Source: Taklimakanibacter lacteus
GTDB taxonomy: Bacteria > Pseudomonadota > Alphaproteobacteria > Rhizobiales > Aestuariivirgaceae
Direction: 5' to 3'
Length of the DNA stretch: 64,000 nt
Assembly (NCBI GenBank): GCA_003576695.1
Contig: QOZQ01000007.1
Coordinates: 259,277 to 323,276, forward strand
Below, piece by piece: positions 8,460-17,747 of this stretch. The translations under genes were made by a program, and so were the position numbers. Each line of letters begins with the position of its first letter. Positions within the stretch are counted from its first letter, which is position 1. The notes below the pieces were generated by a model. The model searched no databases, was not told the origin of the DNA, and was given only the letters and a program-made list of their open reading frames with translations.

Positions 8460-9938
8460 TTACGCTTGACCAGTCACCAGCGGCCAGACCGGCTTCAACG
8501 CTCTATATAATGAGCGGAAGGCTTCGATCCGCGGCCGATAGGCTTCACTCAGGGCCGGGTCCGGCGCGATCACATCTTTTACCGGAGGCGGAATGACGAC
8601 CGCCCTCGCCTCCTCGCCGGTGACGGCGAGCCGCGCCAGCCGTGCCGCGCCATAGGCAGGTCCGCGGTCGGACGCGTCATAGCGCACCAGGCTGACCTCG
8701 AGGATCGAGGCGATGAGCTTCGCCCAGAAGGCCGAGCGCGCGCCGCCGCCAATGAGCGCCAGCGACTGGGGCTTGGCTGATCCCCCCGTCAGAACATCAA
8801 GACCGTCGGCGAGAGAGAAGGCGACGCTTTCGAGAATGGCCTGCACCAGGTCGGCACGCGTCGTCGAATTCGTCATGCCGACAAGAGCGGCGCGCGCCAG
8901 AGGATCGTTGAGCGGCGTGCGCTCGCCATAAAGATAAGGAAGCGCCAGGAGATAGGACGGTCCGGTGAAACTCGCTTCCGCCTCCTGCAGCAGGGCCGCG
9001 ATATCGGCCTCTCCCGACCAGCGCGCGAAAGCGGCGAGCGGGCTTGCGCCATTCAACAATGCCGCCATTCGGAACCAGCGATCGGGCAGGCCATGGCAGA
9101 AGGCATGCACCAGGCGCTCGGGATCCGGCAGATGTTTCGTGTCGGCGAGAAAGACCTGGGCGGATGTGCCCAAGGACACGAAGCCATCGCCTGGATTGAC
9201 GACGCCCACGCCGATGCCGCCCGCGGCGACATCACCTGCACCCGCAGCGATCACCACATTCACCGGCAGTCCCCAGCGCCGGGCCAGATCGTCCTTCAAA
9301 GGAGCGCCGGCGCTGCGCGATTCGACCAGGCGCGGCAGCAATTGCGCGTCGATGCCGCAGGCGGCGAGGGCCGCTTGCGACCATTGGCGCTTGTCCTGAT
9401 CGATCAGCCAGGCGCCGGCCGCATCGGTGACATCGGTGAGCTTCTCGCCCGAAAGCTTCAGGCGGATGAAATCCTTGGCGATCAGCAGGGTTCGCGTGCG
9501 CTTGACCGCGTCAGGCTCGTGACGCTTGAGCCACAGGAATTTCGGGCCGGTGAAGCCGGGCATCGGCAGGACACCAGTCTCGCGCTGCAGGCCGATGCCC
9601 AATGCGGCGAGCTCGGCCGCTTCCCTGGTGGAGCGCCCGTCATTCCACAGAATGGCCGGGCGAACCGGCTGGTCTGCTGCATCGAGGAGAACGGCCGAAT
9701 GCATCTGGCCGGAAAGGCCGATGCCGCGCACGCCGGACATGGGCTTGGCGTGGTCGCGCGCCAGGCGATCGAGACCCGTTGCCACCGCCTGCCACCACTT
9801 CTCCGGATCGTCCTCGGACCACAGCGGCCTGGGTTGCACCGGCGCCAAAGGCTCCTCGGCGCTCGCCACCACCTCCTGCGCCGCATCGACGAGAATGAAT
9901 TTGACGGCGGATGTGCCGATATCGATGCCGAGATACAT
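8460..9938 (-). CDS. xylB: Xylulokinase
   Basis: A 492-aa FGGY-family kinase of normal XylB length. It has the N-terminal ATPase-fold motif GIDIGTSAVK, the xylulokinase signature GIGLSGQMHSAVLLD (around residues 72-86), the catalytic Asp region AAGAGDVAAGGIG (around 235), and the C-terminal IGGGARSAFW. It converts D-xylulose plus ATP to xylulose 5-phosphate. It follows the transketolase gene by 15 nt, so the product can enter the pentose phosphate pathway directly. It may serve the divergent sugar importer at 12645-16155. Confidence 0.93.
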   Translation of the reverse strand: MYLGIDIGTSAVKFILVDAAQEVVASAEEPLAPVQPRPLWSEDDPEKWWQAVATGLDRLARDHAKPMSGVRGIGLSGQMHSAVLLDAADQPVRPAILWNDGRSTREAAELAALGIGLQRETGVLPMPGFTGPKFLWLKRHEPDAVKRTRTLLIAKDFIRLKLSGEKLTDVTDAAGAWLIDQDKRQWSQAALAACGIDAQLLPRLVESRSAGAPLKDDLARRWGLPVNVVIAAGAGDVAAGGIGVGVVNPGDGFVSLGTSAQVFLADTKHLPDPERLVHAFCHGLPDRWFRMAALLNGASPLAAFARWSGEADIAALLQEAEASFTGPSYLLALPYLYGERTPLNDPLARAALVGMTNSTTRADLVQAILESVAFSLADGLDVLTGGSAKPQSLALIGGGARSAFWAKLIASILEVSLVRYDASDRGPAYGAARLARLAVTGEEARAVVIPPPVKDVIAPDPALSEAYRPRIEAFRSLYRALKPVWPLVTGQA

Positions 9939-9953
9939 GCGGGCCTTTCCGGA

Positions 9954-11924
9954 TCAGAGAGAGGCCAGCACCTTTTGCGCGATTTTCGCGGGCGTCAAGC
10001 CAAGCTCGTCATAGACTTGCGGTCCGGGCCCGGAAAAGCCGAAACGGTCGATGCCGATGATATGCGCATCATCCGCCACATAGCGATGCCAGCCGAAGGG
10101 CGAAGCCGCCTCGATGGCGAAGCGTGGCGCCTGCCCCAGCACATCGGCGCGGTAACCGGCCGGCTGCCGTTCGAATGCCTCCCAGCACGGCATCGAGACG
10201 ACCGTCGCCTTGAGGTTCGTGGCGGCCAGAAGCTTCCGGACTTCGACGGCAAGGCTCACTTCCGATCCCGTCGCCAGGAGCGTCACATCGCGATCGCCGG
10301 CGTCCCCGGAGATCACATAGGCTCCGCTTCGCGCCGGCATGTCGTCCCGCATTTCGGTGCGCAGCTGCGGCACCTTCTGGCGCGCGACGGCCATCACGCT
10401 CGGCCCCTCGCCGGCAACGGCATCATACCAGCATTCGAGCGCCTCGACCTTGTCGGCCGGACGATAGACCCGCAGGCCCGGCATGGCGCGCAACGAGGCC
10501 AGCTGCTCGATCGGCTGATGCGTCGGGCCGTCCTCGCCGACGCCGATCGAATCATGACTGAACAGGAAGACCACCTTGATGCCCATGAGGGCGGCAAGCC
10601 GCATGGAGGGCCGGCAATAATCGCTGAAGGTGAGATAGGTGCCGCCATAGGGAAGAAAGCCGCCATGCAGCGAAAGCCCGTTCAGTGCCGCCGCCATGCC
10701 ATGCTCGCGCACGCCATAGGCAATATGCTTGCCCGTGAAGGAGGCGAGATCGAGCGACGGCATTTCGGCGGGCTTGCTCAGCACGCTGCCAGTCAGGTCG
10801 GCCGATCCGCCGATCAGTTCCGGCATGAGCCTGGCCAGGACGCCAACCGCCTTCTGGCTGCCCTGGCGCACCGGGATCGCCTCGGGATTGCCGGCGAAAT
10901 CGTCGAGCGCCGCTATCACGGCAGATTCGAGTCCCTTGGGCAGCCGGCCGGCCATGCGGCGCTCGAATTCCCGGCGGCGATCAGGTGCCGCCTTGGTGAG
11001 CCGTCTCTTCCACTGCGCATGATCGGCGCTGCCGCGCTTGCCGGCCGCGCGCCAGGCGGCGATGAGGTTCTGCGGAATATCGAAGGGCGCATGCGGCCAG
11101 TTGAGCTTTTCGCGCAGGCCCGTGAGCTCGGCTTCCCCCAGCGGCGCGCCATGGACGATGGATTTGCCTTCCTTGGTGGGCGCGCCGAAACCGATTCGGG
11201 TGCGGGCCGCAATGAGGGTCGGGCGATCGGATGCCCGCGCCGTGGTGAGGGCGGTGTCGATCGCCTGGCGATCATGACCGTCGATCTTGAGCGTCATCCA
11301 GCCCGAGGCTTCGAAGCGCCTGCGCTGATCGTCCGACGTGGCGAGGCTGGTCGCGCCATCGATCGTCGTGCCATTGTCGTCGAAGATGACGATGAGGCGG
11401 TTGAGCTTCATGTGGCCGGCAAGCGAGATCGCTTCCTGGCTGACGCCCTCCATCAGACAGCCATCACCGCAGAATACAAAGGTGCGGTGGTCGACGAGAT
11501 CGTCGCCGAATTCTGCGTTGAGCATGCGCTCGGCAAGCGCCATGCCGATCGCCGTCGCGATGCCCTGCCCCAAAGGACCGGTCGTCGTCTCAATGCCCGC
11601 CATATGCCCGAGCTCGGGATGGCCGGCGGCGCGCGAATGCGCCTGGCGGAAGCGTTTCAATTCATCGAGCGTCGCCGTCTCATAGCCCGTCAGATGCAGC
11701 AGCCCGTAAAGCAGCATCGAGCCATGGCCGTTGGAGAGAACGAACCGGTCGCGGTCCGGCCAGCCGGGCGCCGCCGCATCATATTTCAGATGACGGGTGA
11801 ACAGCACGGTCGCCAGATCGGCCATGCCGAGCGGCATGCCGGGATGGCCCGATTGCGCCTTCTCGACCGCATCGGCGGCGAGGAAGCGCAGGGCATTCGC
11901 CATTTGGGGCAGCAGCGAATCCAT
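9954..11924 (-). CDS. tkt: Transketolase
   Basis: A complete 656-aa ThDP enzyme that transfers two-carbon units in the pentose phosphate pathway. Visible are the N-terminal SGHPGMPLGMAD (His27), SNGHGSMLLYG, the ThDP diphosphate and Mg site CGDGCLMEGVSQE, the Glu in the pyrimidine domain YGVREHGMAA, and THDSIGVGEDGPTHQP-type residues (here SHDSIGVGEDGPTHQP). Its pairing with xylulokinase suggests a dedicated pentose-use copy rather than the housekeeping one (inference). The start at 11924 lies 38 nt downstream of the stop of the truncated ATPase gene. Confidence 0.95.
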   Translation of the reverse strand: MDSLLPQMANALRFLAADAVEKAQSGHPGMPLGMADLATVLFTRHLKYDAAAPGWPDRDRFVLSNGHGSMLLYGLLHLTGYETATLDELKRFRQAHSRAAGHPELGHMAGIETTTGPLGQGIATAIGMALAERMLNAEFGDDLVDHRTFVFCGDGCLMEGVSQEAISLAGHMKLNRLIVIFDDNGTTIDGATSLATSDDQRRRFEASGWMTLKIDGHDRQAIDTALTTARASDRPTLIAARTRIGFGAPTKEGKSIVHGAPLGEAELTGLREKLNWPHAPFDIPQNLIAAWRAAGKRGSADHAQWKRRLTKAAPDRRREFERRMAGRLPKGLESAVIAALDDFAGNPEAIPVRQGSQKAVGVLARLMPELIGGSADLTGSVLSKPAEMPSLDLASFTGKHIAYGVREHGMAAALNGLSLHGGFLPYGGTYLTFSDYCRPSMRLAALMGIKVVFLFSHDSIGVGEDGPTHQPIEQLASLRAMPGLRVYRPADKVEALECWYDAVAGEGPSVMAVARQKVPQLRTEMRDDMPARSGAYVISGDAGDRDVTLLATGSEVSLAVEVRKLLAATNLKATVVSMPCWEAFERQPAGYRADVLGQAPRFAIEAASPFGWHRYVADDAHIIGIDRFGFSGPGPQVYDELGLTPAKIAQKVLASL

Positions 11925-11962
11925 TCAAGGATGCCTTTCAGGTCAGATGATGAGAATGAAGA

Positions 11963-12373
11963 TCAGTTGAGACGCCGGCCGCTTGTCTCATCGAGGAGAT
12001 GAACCGCGTCGAGATGCGGCGTGATCGCCAGCTTTTCGCCAGGCCTAGCCGTGGCGCGCTCCCGGCGCAGCTTGAGGGCGAAGCCCATATTCTCCGCAAC
12101 TGTCTTGTGCGGGCGGAGTGCGTAGTTTTGGAACACCATCGCGATGTCGCGATCCTCAGGCGGCAGGTCATTGACTAATTTTTCGGCAATCCGGATGTCG
12201 CCCTTGGTAATGGCCTCCAGGCCGGCGATCATGCGCAGCAGGGTCGACTTCCCGCAGCCCGACGGGCCGACCAGAATCACGAACTCGCCATCCCTGATGC
12301 CGATCGACACGCCATGGATCACTTCATGGGCGCCATAGGCCTTGCGCACATCCACGACATCGACAGAAGCCAT
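11963..12373 (-). pseudogene. Internally deleted MalK/UgpC-type ABC ATPase remnant
   Basis: A 136-aa open frame. Residues 1 to about 104 match the N-terminus of a CUT1 sugar ATPase: Walker [10 protein letters not shown] at 36-44, Q-loop Gln82 and MGFALKLRR. It then jumps in frame to a MalK-type extreme C-terminus ([26 protein letters not shown] region, described here by position 111-136). About 220 residues are missing, including the LSGGQ signature, Walker B and the switch His, so it cannot hydrolyse ATP. Position 87 is Arg and 90 is Lys where relatives have Tyr and Met (YALYPHMTV), suggesting decay. It sits between tkt and the divergent CUT1 importer whose ATPase it probably once was. Confidence 0.8.
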
Positions 12374-12644
12374 TGAGATCCCCCTTTACGCCAAGCACTC
12401 CTTGCACGGAGCGAACCTATTGCATCATCCGACTTTGGTCGAGATGCATTCTCGCCGAGGACGAATGATCACGGCGATGCACCGAAAATGATCGTAAATG
12501 CTCATGTTTTCGCTGCACTGCACCAGCGGTTTCGTCATACAAAACTTGAATCGACAGTTGTGCTTTCTCATCAAGAATGTATGCTCGCCCCGTCAGATCA
12601 AACAGAGTGCGTCCGCACGACTGGCAACATGGGAGGAGTCAATC

Positions 12645-14291
12645 ATGCATCCACTGAAGTGGTCGCTTTTTGCTTTGCCCGCATTGGCGTTGCTCGCAAC
12701 ACCGGCCATTGCAGGTCAGAATGTCGAATGGAAGGACGACGGGACCGTCCTCATCAAGCTCGGCGAGGCCTACAACAATCAAGTGATCACCACATCGAGG
12801 GAAGAGCTGGGGAGCGAATTCGGCCCCGACAAGCAGCCCTTCAAGGATGTGACGATCACGGTCACCGTCAATGGCGCCGGCCCCAAGGGCGGCATCAGCG
12901 GTCCGCTCCATCAGTTCCGCCCGGTCTGGGAAGAGCTGTCGGGCGGCAAGGTGAACATCGTCGAATTGCCCTTCGCCGAACACTATACCAAGATGATGCT
13001 CGACCTCAGGAACGGCACCGGCCAGTACGATGCCTTCATGGTCGGCGCCTTCTGGTATGGCGACATCGTGCCTGCGGGCTATGGCTACGCCATCGACGAA
13101 CTACAGAAGTCCGGCAAATATCCGAAATGGACCTATGATGACATGCCGCCCTCGCTCAAGGCGCTGCATCAATGGAAAGGTGTCGGCTATGGCGTGCTGA
13201 ATGACGGCGACGGCCAGGTTCTCTATTATCGCTCCGACATGCTGGGCAATGCCGAGCACCAGGCGGCGTTCAAGAAGGAATATGGCTACGACCTGCCCAA
13301 CCCGCCGCAGACCTGGCAGCAATTGCTCGACATCTCGAAATATTTCAACGGCAAGAACTGGGATGCGGGCGATGCCGATCCGGACAGCGGCACGGTTCTC
13401 CACCTCAAGGTCGGCGAACAGGGTCACTATCACTTCCAGTCGCTCTCCTCGTCCTTCGTGATCAATCCGGGCGACAAGGTCACGCGTACGCAGAATGTCT
13501 ACTGGTTTGATCCGGAAGACATGAAGCCCCTGATCAACAGCCCGGGCCACCTGAAGGCGCTCGAATTCCTGCAGGAGCTGCACAAGACGGGCCCGGCGGC
13601 GCAGGTCGGCTGGTCGCTCGGCGAAGCGTGGGACTACTTCCTGCGCGGCAAGTCGGTGTTCGTGTTCTCATGGGGCGACGTCGGCGCGCTCTGCCAGGAT
13701 GAAAGCCGCTCGAAGATCAAGGGCAAATGCGCCGCGGCGATGATGCCCTCATCGAACGAATACTACGACTTCGAGAAGAAGGAATTCGTCAAGCTCGACA
13801 AGCCGCGCCTCGTCGGCAACACCACCGGCGGCTCGTGGCATGGCGTGGTCTCCAACTTTTCGGCCAATCCGGAAGCGACCTATTCCTTCCTGTCGCTGAT
13901 GGCGATGCGTCCGGTCTCGAAAATGATGGCCACAGTTGGCTGGGATGGCGTCGATCCAGGCTTCTCCTACCAGTTCCTGGAAGAAGACGGCGGCACCGCC
14001 AAGATCGAGGACTATGTGAAGGCCGGTTGGGACGCCAATGACGCGAAGACCTATACCCATGCCTATCACGAGGTCTTCTACGCCCCGACGATGCTGACCT
14101 ATCTGCGCATCCCCGGCTCGTTCGAGTATTGGGATATTCTCGACAAGAACCTGTCGGCGACGATGAGCGGCGGCAAGAGCGCCAAGCAGGCGCTCGACGA
14201 CACGGCGACAGCCTGGGAAGGCGTCACCGACCGCATCGGGCGCGACAAGCAGAAGGCCGATTATCAGGCGGCCATCGGCTACACGCCGTAA
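12645..14291 (+). CDS. CUT1 sugar ABC importer, solute-binding protein (long form)
   Basis: A 548-aa periplasmic binding protein of the SBP_bac_1 class, longer than the usual 420-450 aa. ATG 12645 has GGGAGGAG upstream and begins a clear signal peptide (MHPLKWSLFALPALALLATPAIAG), so the frame's upstream extension to 12498 is rejected. The mature protein is rich in aromatic residues (for example AFWYGD and GGSWHGVVSNFSAN), typical of carbohydrate ligands. The 271-nt upstream gap shared with the divergent ATPase remnant must hold the promoter; a direct repeat AATGATC at 12464 and 12487 is the only pattern I saw there. The ligand is unknown; the kinase downstream suggests a pentose or polyol. 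Confidence 0.9.
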   Translation: MHPLKWSLFALPALALLATPAIAGQNVEWKDDGTVLIKLGEAYNNQVITTSREELGSEFGPDKQPFKDVTITVTVNGAGPKGGISGPLHQFRPVWEELSGGKVNIVELPFAEHYTKMMLDLRNGTGQYDAFMVGAFWYGDIVPAGYGYAIDELQKSGKYPKWTYDDMPPSLKALHQWKGVGYGVLNDGDGQVLYYRSDMLGNAEHQAAFKKEYGYDLPNPPQTWQQLLDISKYFNGKNWDAGDADPDSGTVLHLKVGEQGHYHFQSLSSSFVINPGDKVTRTQNVYWFDPEDMKPLINSPGHLKALEFLQELHKTGPAAQVGWSLGEAWDYFLRGKSVFVFSWGDVGALCQDESRSKIKGKCAAAMMPSSNEYYDFEKKEFVKLDKPRLVGNTTGGSWHGVVSNFSANPEATYSFLSLMAMRPVSKMMATVGWDGVDPGFSYQFLEEDGGTAKIEDYVKAGWDANDAKTYTHAYHEVFYAPTMLTYLRIPGSFEYWDILDKNLSATMSGGKSAKQALDDTATAWEGVTDRIGRDKQKADYQAAIGYTP

Positions 14292-14303
14292 CAAACGGCA
14301 TTG

Positions 14304-14331
14304 GATCGGGGCGGCCGCGGCCGCCCCGATC
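14304..14331 (+). promoter_or_regulatory. Intercistronic stem-loop after CUT1 SBP gene
   Basis: A perfect 28-nt palindrome (14-bp arms, GATCGGGGCGGCCG half) starts 12 nt after the SBP stop and is followed by GTCTTTC. The stem is very strong and the U-run short, so partial termination or protection of the SBP message is likelier than complete termination. Confidence 0.7.
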
Positions 14332-14354
14332 GTCTTTCAACCGGAAGAATAGAG

Positions 14355-15302
14355 ATGCGTTGGACCGGTAAAATCCGTTTCATGCTGCTTGCGCCGGCCG
14401 TCATCTGGGTGCTGGCCTTCACGGTCTTCCCGCTCGGCTATTCGCTCTATCTCGCCTTCTACAAGATCGAGCAGAAGGTCGAGGTGACGCGCGTCAAGGA
14501 GCCTATCCTCGACGCCGAGGGCAAGCCTGTTCTCGACGATCAGGGGCAGCCGCGCATCAAGACGGTGGTCAAGAAGGACCAGGTCAATATCGCGACCTTC
14601 ATCGGGATCGACAATTTCAAGCGCCTGTTCGGCGATCCGCAAGTTGGCGAAGCTATCCGCGTGACGGCGCTCTTCGTTCTGATCGCGGTACCGCTCGAGC
14701 TCATCTTCGGATTCCTGCTCGCGGTCCTGTTCAACCAGCATATTTTCGGCAGGCCGGTGCTGCGCGCCATCATGATTCTGCCGATTTTCGCGACGCCGCT
14801 GGCGGTCGGCTATACGTTCTTCACCATCTTCTACGAGGTGGGCGGCCCTCTCGCCTGGACCGGCATTCCTTTCCTTTCCAGCCCGAACGGGGCACTGGCC
14901 TCTGTCATCCTCGTCGATGTCTGGCAGTGGACGCCTTTCTGCTTTCTCGTCTTCCTGGCCGGTCTGCAGGGCGTTCCAGACGAGCTCTATGAGGCCGCCC
15001 GCGTCGATGGCGCCAGCCCCTGGGACATGCTCAAGGAAGTCATGCTGCCCCTGCTGGTGCCGACGATCATCATCGTGCTGCTGCTGCGGCTCGCCGAATC
15101 GCTCAAGCTTTTCGATATCCCGTTCTCGATGACCGGCGGCGGTCCGGGTGTGGCGACCCAGCCCTTCTCGCTGCTGGCCTTCCGCACCGGCCTGCGCTTC
15201 TTCGATCTGGGCTATGCGAGCGCCATGGCCTATGCGCTGCTCATCGTGGTCATGATCATCATAACGCTCTTCTTCCGGCGCATGCGGTTCTCCTATGAGT
15301 GA
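14355..15302 (+). CDS. CUT1 sugar ABC importer, permease (MalF/UgpA-like)
   Basis: A 315-aa inner-membrane permease with six predicted segments and the EAA coupling motif around YEAARVDGASPWDMLKEVMLP. Between the first two membrane segments is a hydrophilic insertion (about residues 45-80, Lys- and Val-rich) that most CUT1 permeases lack and that would face the periplasm. ATG 14355 was chosen because the Met begins a normal RWTGKIRFMLLAPA N-terminus; the frame is open from 14301 but runs through the stem-loop. It overlaps the next permease by 8 nt. No intact ATPase gene accompanies this operon. Confidence 0.92.
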   Translation: MRWTGKIRFMLLAPAVIWVLAFTVFPLGYSLYLAFYKIEQKVEVTRVKEPILDAEGKPVLDDQGQPRIKTVVKKDQVNIATFIGIDNFKRLFGDPQVGEAIRVTALFVLIAVPLELIFGFLLAVLFNQHIFGRPVLRAIMILPIFATPLAVGYTFFTIFYEVGGPLAWTGIPFLSSPNGALASVILVDVWQWTPFCFLVFLAGLQGVPDELYEAARVDGASPWDMLKEVMLPLLVPTIIIVLLLRLAESLKLFDIPFSMTGGGPGVATQPFSLLAFRTGLRFFDLGYASAMAYALLIVVMIIITLFFRRMRFSYE

Positions 15303-16155
15303 CAGACCCAACAAGCCCAAATCACGGCTCGGCGATGCCATCGCGTCAATCGTCGCGATAACGGTGGCATTCGTCTTCATCTTTCCGATCTACTGGGCCT
15401 TTTCACAGTCGTTGCGCAACCCGCTCGACACATTCACCGTCGCGGGATTGGGCATTCCCTGGATCAATTTCACGCCGACGCTCGACAACTGGATCGACCA
15501 GCTCGGCACGCCGGAAACCGGCATGGCGCTCTATAACAGCACCGTGGTCTCGGTGTCCGCCGCCCTTCTGGCGCTGGCGCTTGGCACGCCTGCGGCTTAT
15601 GCGATCGCCCGCTTCCGATTCGAACGCTGGAAAAACCGCGACATCACCGTGTGGTTCCTGTCGCAGCGCGTCCTGCCGCCGGTCGCCACCGTCATCCCTT
15701 TCTATCTCACCATGCGCTATCTGGGGCTGCTCGACACCAAATTCGCCCTCATCCTCATCAACGCCACCTTCGTGCTTCCCTATGTGGTGGTGATCCTGCG
15801 CCAGACCTTCCTCGATCTCCCCATCGAGCTCGAGGAAGCCGCCCTCATTGATGGCGCCGGGCATTGGGGTGCCTTCTGGCGCATTGCGCTGCCGCTTGCC
15901 GCACCTTCGATGGCGGCGGCAGGCCTTATCATCTTTGCCTTCACCTGGAACGAGTTCCTTTTCGCTGTGGCGATCGGCAGCAACTCCGCCATCATGGTTC
16001 CTGTCCACATCGCGGGCGCCATCGATACGCGTGGCGTGCAATTCTGGTTCATGGGCGTGCGAGCCATGACCGCAATCATCCCGCCGGTCATCATCGCGCT
16101 CATCGCCCAGCGCTATATCGTGCGCGGGCTGACGCTCGGCGCGGTCAGGGGATAG
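15295..16155 (+). CDS. CUT1 sugar ABC importer, permease (MalG/UgpE-like)
   Basis: A 286-aa second permease of the importer, with six membrane segments and the EAA motif EEAALIDGAGHWGAFWRIALPLA (described around residues 180-200). It ends in the YIVRGLTLGAVRG tail usual for MalG-type proteins. It starts inside the previous gene (ATGAGTGA overlap), so expression is coupled. The FGGY kinase gene follows after 3 nt. With the binding protein at 12645 and the permease at 14355 it makes a complete membrane half, but the ATPase must come from elsewhere. Confidence 0.93.
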   Translation: MSDRPNKPKSRLGDAIASIVAITVAFVFIFPIYWAFSQSLRNPLDTFTVAGLGIPWINFTPTLDNWIDQLGTPETGMALYNSTVVSVSAALLALALGTPAAYAIARFRFERWKNRDITVWFLSQRVLPPVATVIPFYLTMRYLGLLDTKFALILINATFVLPYVVVILRQTFLDLPIELEEAALIDGAGHWGAFWRIALPLAAPSMAAAGLIIFAFTWNEFLFAVAIGSNSAIMVPVHIAGAIDTRGVQFWFMGVRAMTAIIPPVIIALIAQRYIVRGLTLGAVRG

Positions 16156-16158
16156 GCT

Positions 16159-17697
16159 TTGGCGCTTGAGCCATTGCTGGCGAGCCTCGATCTCGGCACG
16201 GGCCGCGTGCGGGCTGTCGCGATCGACCTCAAGGGGCGCATCGTCGCCGAGGCGGCGGAAGCCACGCCGACGCATTTCCCGCAGGCCGGCTGGGCCGAAT
16301 ATCACCCGCAGGAACTGTGGCAGATGGTGTGCAAGGTCCTGCGGGCGCTTGCCCGGTCGGCTGAGGCGCATGGCGTCATCCAGGGCTTCGCCACCGGCAG
16401 CATGGGTGAAGCGGGCGTTCTCATCGATGCCGAAGGCCGGGAACTGGGGCCGGTCATCGCCTGGTATTGCGGGCGCACGGTGGCGGATGGCGAAGCGATG
16501 TGCCGCGAGCTCGGCGACGACTATGTGTTCAGGACCAGCGGCACTACCGTCGATGCACGCTTCGGCCTCGCCAAGATCCTGTGGTGGCGCCGCACGCATC
16601 CCGATGTCTTCGCAAAGGCGCGACGCTGGCTCAATATGGCCGACTGGGTCGCCTTCCGCCTCACCGGCGAGGCGCGCACCGATTTCACCCTGGCATCGCG
16701 CACCAATGCCCTCGATCTGGCGGGCCTGCGCTGGGCCGATGAGCTCATCGGCAGGCTCGGCATCGAGCCCTCGCTCTTCGCCCCCCTTATCGCCAATGGC
16801 GCGGCGGTCGGGCGCGTGCACAGAACGGGCGCGGCCGAAAGCGGCCTGCCGGAAGGGCTCGTCGTCTCGGCCGGCGGGCATGATCATGTGATCAGCACGG
16901 TCGCCGCCGACAGCGAGGCGCCGGGCATCCTGCTCGACAGCATGGGCACGGCGGAAGGCCTGGTCCTCGGCAATGACAAGCCCATTTTCGATGACCGGCT
17001 GCGCCGGGGCGGCAATCAGCAAAGCGTGCTCACCCTCGATGCTCCGCATTACGAGTTGATGTGCGGCCTCACCACGTCCGGCGGCGCCATCGAGTGGTTT
17101 CGCCGCCTGGTGGGTGGCGCCAGCTATGACAGCCTGATCGAGGAGGCCAGGGGCGTCCCGCCGGGCAGCCACGGAATGTGCTTCCTGCCGCAATTGCGCG
17201 GCGGCGATCAGCCCTATCCCAATCCCAATGCCCGCGGCGCCTTTGTCGGCCTCGCCGGCGACAGCACGCCGGGCGTGCTGTTCCGCAGTGTTCTTGAAGG
17301 CCTCTGCTTCTATGCGCGCCTTGGCCTCGATCATTTGCGCCGGATCGACGGCGTCGCACCCATCACCCGTATCCGCGTGATCGGCGGCGGCACGCGCAAC
17401 GCGCTGATGATGAAGACCAAGGCCAGCATCTACGGGCAGCCGCTGGAAGTGACGCCGCTCAGCGAGGCCACGTGCCTCAGCGCGGCGATCCTCGGCGGCC
17501 TGGGCGCCGGCCTCTTCCGCTCGGTGGCGGAAGCCCGCCTACAGATGGCGGAAGGGCTCGGCCAGGTGAAGATCGTCGAGCCCGATCCCGAATGGGCGAA
17601 GCGCTATGACGAGCTCTATCACTCGGCCTATGCGGGCCTGTCACCGGCGCTTGCTTCCACCCATGACGCGCTCGCTCATTTCCGCAATCGGCAATGA
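16159..17697 (+). CDS. FGGY-family carbohydrate kinase
   Basis: A 512-aa FGGY kinase: N-terminal LDLGTGRVRAVAIDLKG, GWAEYHPQELW, the ATP/catalytic region SAGGHDHVISTVAAD (about residue 240) and the C-terminal IGGGTRNALMM. It starts at TTG 16159, 3 nt after the permease stop. Gly-His-Asp in place of the more common Gly-Gly-Gly-Asp places it outside classical xylulokinase and glycerol kinase; fuculokinase- or erythritol-kinase-like substrates are possible. It presumably phosphorylates the sugar brought in by the upstream importer. A second kinase, xylB, lies on the other strand of the same locus. Confidence 0.88.
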   Translation: MALEPLLASLDLGTGRVRAVAIDLKGRIVAEAAEATPTHFPQAGWAEYHPQELWQMVCKVLRALARSAEAHGVIQGFATGSMGEAGVLIDAEGRELGPVIAWYCGRTVADGEAMCRELGDDYVFRTSGTTVDARFGLAKILWWRRTHPDVFAKARRWLNMADWVAFRLTGEARTDFTLASRTNALDLAGLRWADELIGRLGIEPSLFAPLIANGAAVGRVHRTGAAESGLPEGLVVSAGGHDHVISTVAADSEAPGILLDSMGTAEGLVLGNDKPIFDDRLRRGGNQQSVLTLDAPHYELMCGLTTSGGAIEWFRRLVGGASYDSLIEEARGVPPGSHGMCFLPQLRGGDQPYPNPNARGAFVGLAGDSTPGVLFRSVLEGLCFYARLGLDHLRRIDGVAPITRIRVIGGGTRNALMMKTKASIYGQPLEVTPLSEATCLSAAILGGLGAGLFRSVAEARLQMAEGLGQVKIVEPDPEWAKRYDELYHSAYAGLSPALASTHDALAHFRNRQ

Positions 17698-17747
17698 CAT
17701 TCCCCACGCGCGCAACTTCCCGGCCGAAATGGGTGAAAAAGAAGCGC

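Noticed and set aside
9093-12002. A 969-codon open frame on the plus strand opposite transketolase and xylulokinase
   Set aside because: It is antisense to two genes with full catalytic motifs; its translation is His/Arg/Gly-rich low-complexity without any family motif. Long antisense frames are common at this GC content.
15403-17334. A 643-codon minus-strand open frame across a permease and the FGGY kinase
   Set aside because: Mirror-frame noise of two well-supported plus-strand genes; no motif and no ribosome binding site context.
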